DNA of 38,545 nucleotides from Candidatus Sabulitectum sp. (lineage in GTDB: Bacteria; Fermentibacterota; Fermentibacteria; Fermentibacterales; JCC-6), in assembly GCA_023145375.1 (NCBI GenBank), contig JAGLDY010000052.1:1-38545 (forward strand), in the 5' to 3' direction. Under the pieces are notes generated by a model that worked only from the letters and a program-made list of their open reading frames with translations, was not told the origin of the DNA and did no database searches. Below are positions 15,073 through 21,819 of the stretch, one piece after another; positions within the stretch are counted from its first letter, which is position 1, and every line of letters starts with the position of its first letter. A program made the position numbers and the translations under genes.

Positions 15073-16638
15073 CTACTCAGTGCTATTGTATATCAGCGGT
15101 GGTAGAAGCTCTTCAAGAGGGAGTCTCAGCTCTGCTGTATAGGATCTGTTTACATCCATGGTTCCCATAAGGTTGGCCATGGCGAAGCTGCTGTTTTCCT
15201 CCACTCTTCTGCTGAATACCTGGTGACCATTGCAAGTCACAATGATATCTCTGCTGAAATCAACCATTTCAGGGTGAAGAAGAAGGCGGATATCGCAGAA
15301 TCTGTTTACTGTTAAATCAAATACATTGTCTGTATAAGTGGCTTCAACTCTTACTGATGGCCCAGGTCTGGTGAAAAGCCAGTAGTATTGCGGGGGATTG
15401 AAGCTGTCCTGAAGCTGGAGTGCTTCCCCATTTCTCAATATTGTAATGGTGAAGCTGTCTCCTGCGGACATTTCATCCTGAATAAGACCTATGTCACTCA
15501 GATCGCTTACTTCTTCATCCATGAAGCCTGTAATGATATCGCCCTCGGTCAACCCCAGTCTGGTTGCCGGTAGATCTCCATCAAGGATTCCGGTTATCAG
15601 TACACCGTTTCCCTCAAAATCCCAGTCGGGGTAGAAGCCGAATTGAAGTCTGTCTGATACAAGCAATGTGTTGTAGTCAGAGTCTTTTCCTATGAGCGGC
15701 CAGGGAATGATCGAATCAATTCTGAGCCAGTCACAGCCGGAGGGCTCACCTGCTTCCCATATTATTTCTTCCGGGAATCTTACTCTATCGGTATTCTCGA
15801 GAAACTCAATAACCCTTTCTTCTATCTGAGGCAGATAGGCCGGGTCATGGCTGAATCCTTCAAAAGTATGGTACTCTATCCGTGCTCCAGCTTCTTCAGC
15901 CAGGGCAATAGTGGGGGCCATTTTTGTTACCGGATACAAACCGTCTTCATCAGTGTGGGTTGCGATCCCCGGTCTGTTGAAAAGACTGGGCAGATAGGTT
16001 CCTCTTTCCCCGCTTAATGCGGCAACGCCGATGTGTCCGGAGAATGCAAGGTATCCGGCGAAGTAATCCGGATGAAGCATCATAAGAGAGAAGCTGCCTG
16101 ATGCACCATCTGAGAACCCTCCCACAAAGACCTTTGAATCATTTATACGGAAGTTTGACTTCATCCACCTTACAATGCTGAGGATGCCTTCTTCCCCTAC
16201 AGTGTCCCACCAGACTGCACCCATCTGTCCACTGGGAAAGGCTATCAGGTATCCCTCGTCCAGAAGGCGGGGAATGATATACCATTCGGAGAGAGTTTCA
16301 GAATCCATTGTGCGAAGATCTGTAGTGCTTACACCACCATGGAGCCAGACGAATAAAGGGTTTACTCCCTCAGGATCATAATTCGGTGGAATTACGAAGT
16401 AGAAGTGCCTTGAAACACTGTCAGAGTAAAGAATAGTTGCAGATAGGAGAGAATCATAAATCAGATCACTTTCAATTTCAGGATGGATCAAATCCTCTCC
16501 GCAGGAAACGGTGGAGATGAGTTCGCGGAATTCTCCCATCTCAACATCATGTTCAGTCAACTCAGATGTGCTGAAAGAGTCTGCAACCATGGTGCCTGTG
16601 ATCATCAGCATTATTGCCAGGAAGCTTATCGTGTTCAT
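15073..16638 (-). CDS. Secreted alpha/beta-hydrolase (esterase/PHB-depolymerase-like) with a C-terminal PDZ domain
   Basis: A 521-residue exported protein. A signal peptide (MNTISFLAIMLMITGTMVADS) is followed by an alpha/beta-hydrolase domain, about residues 70-285: oxyanion region LFVWLHGGVS, nucleophile elbow GGFSDGASG (S176) and a candidate catalytic His at H264 (EGFSHDP). Residues about 343-410 look like a PDZ domain (GVLITGILDGDLPATRLGLTEGDIITGFMDEEV...). The last 100 residues are beta-rich and unassigned. Substrate is unknown; the fold resembles feruloyl-esterase/PHB-depolymerase-type enzymes. The ribosome site GGAGGAG is strong. It is divergent from the transporter gene. Confidence 0.8.
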   Translation of the reverse strand: MNTISFLAIMLMITGTMVADSFSTSELTEHDVEMGEFRELISTVSCGEDLIHPEIESDLIYDSLLSATILYSDSVSRHFYFVIPPNYDPEGVNPLFVWLHGGVSTTDLRTMDSETLSEWYIIPRLLDEGYLIAFPSGQMGAVWWDTVGEEGILSIVRWMKSNFRINDSKVFVGGFSDGASGSFSLMMLHPDYFAGYLAFSGHIGVAALSGERGTYLPSLFNRPGIATHTDEDGLYPVTKMAPTIALAEEAGARIEYHTFEGFSHDPAYLPQIEERVIEFLENTDRVRFPEEIIWEAGEPSGCDWLRIDSIIPWPLIGKDSDYNTLLVSDRLQFGFYPDWDFEGNGVLITGILDGDLPATRLGLTEGDIITGFMDEEVSDLSDIGLIQDEMSAGDSFTITILRNGEALQLQDSFNPPQYYWLFTRPGPSVRVEATYTDNVFDLTVNRFCDIRLLLHPEMVDFSRDIIVTCNGHQVFSRRVEENSSFAMANLMGTMDVNRSYTAELRLPLEELLPPLIYNSTE

Positions 16639-16714
16639 CTCTCCTCCAGAGAAATTGATGTTACATTCTATTGTGGATTAAGTGCAAGGGGATACTGCAT
16701 CATGCAGTAAGAGG

Positions 16715-16743
16715 TTGTCAACTCTTTGGCCATTTGCATTATT
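16715..16743 (+). promoter_or_regulatory. Possible promoter for the SLC13-type transporter
   Basis: TTGTCA (16715-16720) and ATTATT (16738-16743) are 17 bp apart, about 40 bp before the transporter ATG. The -10 box is poor. The reverse complement of the same bases gives TTGACA, but no matching -10 is found on that strand. Confidence 0.3.
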
Positions 16744-16781
16744 GGGGCTGTGGTGCTATCTATCTCTGCGGAGCGGGTGTT

Positions 16782-18566
16782 ATGAAGGGAGCTGAATTGA
16801 CAGGATCACAGTGCTTTGTTACGGTGATACTGGCGGTAATAGTTGTTCTGTTGTATTCAAGAAAACTGTCTGCTCCTGTGATTTTTCTTTCCGCTGCTGC
16901 AGTTCTTGCAATTTCCGGTATTATCTCTCCTTCTGAAGCACTGGCTGGTTTTGGGAACGATGCTATTGCCGTGATGCTCATGCTTCTTGTCATCAGTCAG
17001 ATCATCTGGAGAACCGGCTTTGTTCAGTGGATCTTTGAGGTCAGGCTGAAGCCTTCAAGCAGGTACAGAGTATTTCTTTCGCAGATGATGCCCTTTGTGG
17101 GAGGAAGCTCCGCATTCATGAACAACACTCCTGTTGTTGCCATGATGATCCCGTTTGTGAGCGACTGGGGGAATCGCCATAATATACCGGCATCCAAACT
17201 GCTGCTGCCCTTGTCATGGGCTGCTATCCTTGGTGGGATGATTACTCTGATAGGTACATCCACCAACCTGATAGTGAACAGTCTTGTGGTAGGTTCAGGA
17301 GAAAAAGGACTCTCTATCCTTGACTTTACTCCCGTTGGGCTGATGCTCTTTACCGGTGGTATGGCATATGTACTGCTGTTTGGTTACAAAACACTTCCCC
17401 GTCGGAAGAGCCCTTCAGAAAAGCTTGCGGAGAGCCCCAGAGAGTACATAACCAACCTGATAGTTGAAGCCGGTTCGGACCTTGTGGGAAAAACAGTGGA
17501 ATCAGCAAGCCTCAGAAGCCTGAAGGATCTGTTCCTGGTGGAAATACTACGAGGTGACACTGTAATTGCACCTGTGGTGCCTTATGAAGTGCTGGAGGCG
17601 GGAGACCAGCTTCTTCTTGCAGGAAAGATATCTGCAGTTGCAGAGCTTGTCGCAGGCAGGAAAGGTCTTTCACTTGCCGGAGAGGAAGATTTCCCTGAGG
17701 CGGAGAAGATTCATGTTGTTAAAGTAGTTGTTTCTCCAAGGTCATCCTTCATAGGAGTGAAAGTTAAGAACACCAACTTCCGGGGCAGATTTGATGCGGC
17801 AATTCTTGCTGTTCACAGGCAGGGCAGGAGAGAAGAGGGAAAGATCGGTGACATGAAGCTAAGGTCAGGCGATCTTCTTCTGCTTGTCACCGGTGATGAT
17901 TTTGCCGGGTCAACCGCAAACACTGAAGATTTCTTTGTAATATCCATGATCAGACAGATACACAATATTGATATGAAGAAATCCATATTCATTACGGCTT
18001 CAGGTTTCTCCTGCATACTCCTCAGCATTTTCGGTCTGGTCCCTCTGTTCAATTCTCTTCTGGCTCTTATTGCTGTCTTTCTGATATCCAGGATCGTTTC
18101 CGCAGGTGAGCTGAAGAGTATGATCAACATGAACCTGCTTGTAGTTGCCGCATTCGCCATTGCCGTTGGCAGGGCGGTACAGGTTACAGGTCTGGGAGAT
18201 CTGCTTGCCAATTCTGTTGTTGCATGGTTCGAGCCCCTTGGAGTTATCGGGGTGCTGGCAGCAGTGTACCTTACCACCAACATCCTCGCGGAGTTGATAA
18301 CAACAACAGCTGCAGCTACAATAGTGTTCCCCTTTGCTGCGGCTTCAGCCACGGCTCTGGGTATAGACGGGACACCCTTCTACCTTGCAGTTGCCTACGG
18401 TGCTGCAGCAAATTTCATCACTCCTGTTGGATATCAGACAAATCTGATGATCTTCGGTCCAGGCGGATATCACATAAACGATTTCCTGAAAGCTGGCCTG
18501 CCTCTGAAGCTAATCTGTGCTGTTATTGCAATTACCGGTATCTCGCTGGTTCACGGATTGTTTTAA
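16782..18566 (+). CDS. SLC13/DASS-type anion transporter with two RCK_C (TrkA_C) domains
   Basis: A 594-residue inner-membrane carrier of the CitT/ArsB-like superfamily. The N-terminal half has about five helices and the family block FMNNTPVVAMMIPFV plus LIGTSTNLIVNSLVVGSG. Two cytoplasmic RCK_C domains follow (about residues 210-290 and 300-385; VGKTVESASLRSLKDLFLVEI and IGVKVKNTNFRGRFDAAILAV). The C-terminal half has the mirror motif TNILAELITTTAAATIVFPF and ITPVGYQTNLMIFGPGGY. Likely substrates are sulfate or dicarboxylates with Na+, not resolved. The ATG at 16782 has GGAG 8 nt upstream; longer in-frame extensions look non-coding. Its last 39 bp are duplicated 0.8 kb downstream. Confidence 0.87.
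   Translation: MKGAELTGSQCFVTVILAVIVVLLYSRKLSAPVIFLSAAAVLAISGIISPSEALAGFGNDAIAVMLMLLVISQIIWRTGFVQWIFEVRLKPSSRYRVFLSQMMPFVGGSSAFMNNTPVVAMMIPFVSDWGNRHNIPASKLLLPLSWAAILGGMITLIGTSTNLIVNSLVVGSGEKGLSILDFTPVGLMLFTGGMAYVLLFGYKTLPRRKSPSEKLAESPREYITNLIVEAGSDLVGKTVESASLRSLKDLFLVEILRGDTVIAPVVPYEVLEAGDQLLLAGKISAVAELVAGRKGLSLAGEEDFPEAEKIHVVKVVVSPRSSFIGVKVKNTNFRGRFDAAILAVHRQGRREEGKIGDMKLRSGDLLLLVTGDDFAGSTANTEDFFVISMIRQIHNIDMKKSIFITASGFSCILLSIFGLVPLFNSLLALIAVFLISRIVSAGELKSMINMNLLVVAAFAIAVGRAVQVTGLGDLLANSVVAWFEPLGVIGVLAAVYLTTNILAELITTTAAATIVFPFAAASATALGIDGTPFYLAVAYGAAANFITPVGYQTNLMIFGPGGYHINDFLKAGLPLKLICAVIAITGISLVHGLF
18528..18566 (+). repeat. Left 39-bp direct repeat at the 3' end of the transporter gene
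   Basis: This stretch, from GCAATTACCGGT to TTTTAA, is repeated at 19356-19394 with a single mismatch (A/C at position 13). It encodes the last codons and TAA of the transporter. The TTAA at its end also supplies, on the other strand, the TAA stop of the MNT gene. A weaker match (GCTAATCT at 18509-18516 and 19341-19348) extends the similarity to the left with a 4-bp length difference. Confidence 0.93.
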
Positions 18567-18880
18567 GCGACAGCAATACCTTCACTTTTTATCTGCTGTA
18601 CGAAGGGATCACCAATAGTGAAACTGTCAGGACTGAATGGCAATGGCTCCAGTCTAACATCAATTGATACTGCAAGTTCCGTGAGTCTAATCCGTTCTTC
18701 AAAGCGGTCATTACCGATTTGGGGTGATATTATCGCAACATCAATGTCACTCCACTTGTCTGCGTTTCCAGTGGCATAAGAGCCAAAAATGTATGCCTCC
18801 GCGATCAGGAAACCGGCTCCGCGAAGCTTGTCCAGGAATAGCTGGACGTTTTCTAATACTACAGCTTCGATTTCAGCCAT
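18563..18880 (-). CDS. MNT-type minimal nucleotidyltransferase (antitoxin candidate)
   Basis: A 105-residue protein of the MNT half of HEPN/MNT toxin-antitoxin pairs. In characterised MntA/HepT systems the nucleotidyltransferase AMPylates and silences the HEPN RNase. The active-site motif is intact: GSYATGNADKWSDIDVAI with G33-S34 and D45/D47, and a third acidic residue at D74 (SIDVRLEP). The start at 18880 is 21 bp inside the natural end of the preceding HEPN frame. Its stop uses the TTAA of the left direct repeat, so the gene abuts the insertion boundary exactly. Confidence 0.88.
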   Translation of the reverse strand: MAEIEAVVLENVQLFLDKLRGAGFLIAEAYIFGSYATGNADKWSDIDVAIISPQIGNDRFEERIRLTELAVSIDVRLEPLPFSPDSFTIGDPFVQQIKSEGIAVA

Positions 18881-19245
18881 GCGAAAATCTCCTCTACTCT
18901 CTGCAGTTCCTGTTCAGTGAATTGCTCTGTGCATTTTCTTCTGAATTCCTTCTAATAGTCAGGATACCTGGATTCCAGATTGAAGGTTGTTATTCTTATC
19001 AGGGAACGCTTCATGTCATCTGCAATAATAATGTCCACCTCTTGAGCTAATCTCAATAGATTATGAGAGCGCGGAATCAGTTGTTTTGATCGTTGAGCCA
19101 GTATTGCTTTTATTACTTTTTCAAGGGCTAGATGACCAAAGAAAAGGGCATAAGAGTAGTCTTCTTTTTCAAAGAGGTGTCTTGCAACACTAAGAGATTC
19201 TTCCGCTTCGGATACCCAATAATCAACGATCTCTTTTTGGTTCAT
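18859..19245 (-). pseudogene. HEPN-domain protein interrupted by an in-frame TAG (toxin candidate)
   Basis: The reading frame encodes a HEPN-domain protein: MNQKEIVDYWVSEAEESLSV, YALFFGHLALEKVIKAILA, PRSHNLLRLAQ and FNLESRYPDY. A TAG at 18952-18954 then stops it, but the same frame continues as KEFRRKCTEQFTEQELQRV and EEIFAWLKSKL before the next TAG at 18859, exactly the C-terminal helix that intact HEPN proteins have. The full frame overlaps the MNT start. Either the gene is broken by one substitution (from CAG or AAG, for instance), is read through, or makes a shortened protein. No clear Rx4-6H RNase motif is visible. The start at 19245 follows the family N-terminus; an ATG at 19257 is also possible. 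Confidence 0.7.
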
Positions 19246-19283
19246 TGAAAGCACCATCTTTCGCAATTCTTCTGCTTTGTTAG

Positions 19284-19313
19284 ACTATAGCAAACTTTTT
19301 CAACAGGAACCAA
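19284..19313 (-). promoter_or_regulatory. Likely promoter of the HEPN/MNT operon
   Basis: On the minus strand TTGGTT (19308-19313) and TATAGT (19284-19289) are 18 bp apart, about 30-40 bp before the HEPN start. It lies inside the repeat-bounded segment, so the module appears to carry its own promoter. Confidence 0.45.
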
Positions 19314-19355
19314 TGCTGTGAGCAACATCAAATCAAAAGGGCTAATCTATTCCAT

Positions 19356-19394
19356 GCAATTACCGGTCTCTCGCTGGTTCACGGATTGTTTTAA
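19356..19394 (+). repeat. Right 39-bp direct repeat (copy of the transporter gene 3' end)
   Basis: A non-coding copy of the last 39 bp of the transporter gene, 38 of 39 bases identical and in the same orientation. It ends at TTAA, 2 bp before the stop codon of the cupin gene. Removing one repeat plus the HEPN/MNT segment would leave the transporter and cupin genes convergent with stops 2 bp apart. Confidence 0.93.
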
Positions 19395-19396
19395 CT

Positions 19397-19756
19397 TCAC
19401 CAGACAGTATCGTCCCCTTTGTAACCTTCTTCTCTTTCACTGCTCCAGCAGATCACAACTGTGGTTTCATCTGTGTTGTTCTCAAAGATGTGCTTTACCC
19501 CTTCGGGGATTGTGAGAATTGAAGGAGAATCTGCTGAGAGGGTAGTGGTTGCGTCTTTCTGCTTTACTGTGACAGCACCGGAAAGCACCAGTATCTGTTC
19601 GTTGCGACCGGGGTGAGTATGGTTGCCCCTTGTACGCCCTGGTTCTATGGAGAAGGCATGACAGTTGGTTATGTCCCCTGTGTCTGCCAGGTGCTCAAAG
19701 GGGTTTACCACGAAACCTCTGCTGTCTCTGTGATCGTCCAGTACCCAGTTATCCAT
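19397..19756 (-). CDS. Cupin-domain protein
   Basis: A 119-residue single-domain cupin. Motif 1 is GNHTHPGRNEQILVLSG with metal ligands H46, H48 and E53; motif 2 is around IPEGVKHIFENN, giving the fourth His. The N-terminal part (DDHRDSRGFVVNPFEHL) resembles sugar-nucleotide isomerase-type and other small regulatory cupins, but no substrate can be named. AAAGGAAG precedes the ATG. It is divergent from the arsR-like gene and convergent with the right direct repeat. Confidence 0.85.
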   Translation of the reverse strand: MDNWVLDDHRDSRGFVVNPFEHLADTGDITNCHAFSIEPGRTRGNHTHPGRNEQILVLSGAVTVKQKDATTTLSADSPSILTIPEGVKHIFENNTDETTVVICWSSEREEGYKGDDTVW

Positions 19757-19812
19757 TTCTTCCTTTCGTTGTTTTGAATCTGCGGTATTCTTTCTTCAGG
19801 TGCAAGCTGTGG

Positions 19813-19842
19813 TTGTTGCATATATGTATATTTGCATATATT
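19813..19842 (+). promoter_or_regulatory. Promoter of the arsR-like operon
   Basis: TTGTTG (19813-19818) and TATATT (19837-19842) are 18 bp apart. The -10 box falls in the centre of the palindromic operator, so bound repressor would block polymerase. Confidence 0.5.
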
Positions 19843-19853
19843 CGCAAATATAC
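19826..19853 (+). promoter_or_regulatory. ArsR-type operator, perfect 10-bp inverted repeat
   Basis: GTATATTTGC (19826-19835) and its exact reverse complement GCAAATATAC (19844-19853) are separated by 8 bp. The AT-rich arms and spacing match known ArsR/SmtB-family operators, and the site ends 11 bp before the regulator's ATG, which implies autoregulation. Confidence 0.75.
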
Positions 19854-19864
19854 GAAAGGAAAAC

Positions 19865-20203
19865 ATGAAAACGGAGGAAATGCGCTTCTACATTCAAAGA
19901 GCAGAAACCCTGAAAGCACTCGCCAATCCATACAGGGTGTGGATGGTGGAGAAACTGGCAGAAGGTGAGCTTTGCGTCTGCGAATTCAATAATGCTCTTG
20001 ACCTTGATTATTCAACCATATCCCGCCACCTGTCTGTTCTTCGAAAAGCGGGGATAGTTGAGTACAGAAAGAGCGGAAAACAGGTTTACTACAGTTTAAG
20101 AACTCCCTGTATTCTCGGGTTCCTCAGCTGCTTTGACGAGGTGCTAAAGCTGAACATTAAAGAGGAAACGGAGTATCTGAGCAGCCGGGAGAGCGTGCAG
20201 TGA
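19865..20203 (+). CDS. ArsR/SmtB-family metalloregulator
   Basis: A 112-residue winged-helix repressor that should dissociate from DNA on binding thiophilic metal(loid) ions. The start is the ATG at 19865 with GAAAGGA upstream; an earlier in-frame ATG lies in the operator. The dimer/DNA-binding core is ALANPYRVWMVEKLAEGELCVCEF and DYSTISRHLSVLRKAGIV. The C37-x-C39 pair in ELCVCE matches the As(III)/Sb(III) site of classic ArsR. Its stop overlaps the next start (GTGA). With a permease and a thioredoxin-like protein behind it, arsenic detoxification is the likely role. Confidence 0.9.
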   Translation: MKTEEMRFYIQRAETLKALANPYRVWMVEKLAEGELCVCEFNNALDLDYSTISRHLSVLRKAGIVEYRKSGKQVYYSLRTPCILGFLSCFDEVLKLNIKEETEYLSSRESVQ

Positions 20204-21495
20204 ACTGGAAAAAGGAATGGAAAACTCTTGCCTGGCTCACAGGGATATTTCTGGGCATCTACTACCTGCCGGTTGGCAGAGAGAGATTCGATCTCTCAAT
20301 ACTGGAATCACTTGAACTGGCAAAATGGTACGCCAGGGAGCATGTTCTCCTCTGTCTGATTCCCGCCTTTTTTATTGCGGGGGCCATAGGTGTGTTTGTA
20401 AGCCAGGGCTCGGTGATGAAGTATCTTGGAGCCGGTGCGAAGAAGGTTGTAGCATACGCTGTGGCTTCTGTGTCAGGCTCAATTCTTGCAGTATGCTCCT
20501 GTACTGTTCTTCCACTCTTCGCAGGTATTTACCGGATGGGAGCCGGGCTGGGACCTGCCACTGCTTTCCTCTATGCGGGACCTGCCATTAATGTTCTTGC
20601 AATCATCCTTACCGCCCGTATCCTTGGCATTGAGCTCGGGGTGGCCAGAGCCGTGGGAGCTGTTGTTTTCAGCGTTGTTATTGGACTTCTGATGCATCTG
20701 ATCTTTCGTAAGGATGAGGCGAAAAGGACTGCTTCATCTTCAATGCCATCTTATGAGGACCAGGGCAGAGCTCTGTGGAAGAACGCAGTTTTCTTCTTCA
20801 TTCTTGTGGCAATAATGGTTGCTGCCACCTGGGGTGGCTGTAACTGCTCAGACAGTTTTCAGAACACGATTTACGGATTGAAAGAACCCATACTTTCTGT
20901 TCTTTCTGTTTTACTGGGAATTGTTCTGGTGTTGTGGATGAGGATAAAGGCATGGAAGATCATTGCTCTTACCGCTGTTGTTCTTTTAGCTGCTATCCTT
21001 TACCCCCGGGGCTTTACAGTTCCATTTGTGGTTGGGATGCTGGGTCTCTCTGTTATTCTGACAACTGGCGGGGGAGAGGGTGCAGAGTGGTTTGAGGCCA
21101 CATTCGGCTTTGCACGGCAGATCCTCCCGCTGCTCTTTGCAGGAGTGCTTGTGGCAGGGCTGCTTCTTGGCCGGGTTGGCTATGAAGGTCTTATCCCCTC
21201 CTCATGGATCGAGAGTGCTGTCGGCGGAAATTCTCTGCAGGCAAACTTTTTCGCATCAATAGCCGGTGCTTTCATGTATTTCGCAACCCTTACTGAGATA
21301 CCAATACTGCAGGGTCTTCTGGGCAGCGGAATGGGCAAAGGACCTGCCCTTGCTCTGCTGCTTGCCGGGCCTGCTCTCAGCCTGCCGAACATGCTTGTTA
21401 TCAGAAGTGTTATGGGAACAAAAAAAACGGTTACTTTTGTAGCTCTTGTTGTTGTTATGGCCACACTTAGTGGTTTGATCTTTGGAAATATCTAA
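20200..21495 (+). CDS. ArsP/YraQ-type permease (DUF318)
   Basis: A 431-residue membrane protein with about ten helices in two homologous halves. Signature blocks are CSCTVLPLFAGIYRMGAGLGPATAFLYAGPAINV in the first half and LTEIPILQGLLGSGMGKGPALALLLAGPALSLPN in the second. ArsP members export trivalent organoarsenicals; other family members have unknown substrates. Extra cysteines (GGCNCSD, about residue 212) are in a loop between the halves. It starts at GTG overlapping the arsR-like stop, so translation is coupled and expression controlled by the operator upstream. Confidence 0.88.
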   Translation: MNWKKEWKTLAWLTGIFLGIYYLPVGRERFDLSILESLELAKWYAREHVLLCLIPAFFIAGAIGVFVSQGSVMKYLGAGAKKVVAYAVASVSGSILAVCSCTVLPLFAGIYRMGAGLGPATAFLYAGPAINVLAIILTARILGIELGVARAVGAVVFSVVIGLLMHLIFRKDEAKRTASSSMPSYEDQGRALWKNAVFFFILVAIMVAATWGGCNCSDSFQNTIYGLKEPILSVLSVLLGIVLVLWMRIKAWKIIALTAVVLLAAILYPRGFTVPFVVGMLGLSVILTTGGGEGAEWFEATFGFARQILPLLFAGVLVAGLLLGRVGYEGLIPSSWIESAVGGNSLQANFFASIAGAFMYFATLTEIPILQGLLGSGMGKGPALALLLAGPALSLPNMLVIRSVMGTKKTVTFVALVVVMATLSGLIFGNI

Positions 21496-21508
21496 AAGGG
21501 GAATACTT

Positions 21509-21745
21509 ATGATCAGGATACAGGTGCTGGGTACCGGATGTCCAAAGTGCGGGATGATGGCGGAGGTGGCGGAAGCTGCCGCTCTGGAACTGGGTATTGA
21601 GTACGAACTTGAGAAGATCTCTGACCTGAATGAGATTGTGAGTTTTGGCGTGATGATGACACCTGCTCTTGCTGTGGATGGTGTTGTTAAAGCGGTGGGG
21701 AAGGTGCCTGCATTTGAGACAATGAAGGAGATACTGGGAAGTTGA
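21509..21745 (+). CDS. Small thioredoxin-like protein (redox-active disulfide protein 2 type)
   Basis: A 78-residue thioredoxin-fold mini-protein beginning MIRIQVLGTGCPKCGMMAEV, with the redox CPKC pair at C11/C14 and the cis-Pro segment GVMMTPALAVDGVV. This family commonly follows YraQ/ArsP permeases and ArsR-like repressors and probably passes electrons or metal to the permease. The ATG at 21509 follows AAAAGGGG; an in-frame ATG 27 bp upstream lies within the permease gene. Confidence 0.88.
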   Translation: MIRIQVLGTGCPKCGMMAEVAEAAALELGIEYELEKISDLNEIVSFGVMMTPALAVDGVVKAVGKVPAFETMKEILGS

Positions 21746-21819
21746 TCCGCCTGTTGGAACAATTTCTCACCTGGGAATAGTATAGTAGCCATACAGGTAG
21801 TATTTTAAGGAAAGCGAAA

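Noticed and set aside
16695..16707. CTGCATCATGCAG palindrome between the esterase and transporter genes, considered as an operator
   Set aside because: Arms are only 5 bp and there is no regulator gene nearby, so chance is likely.
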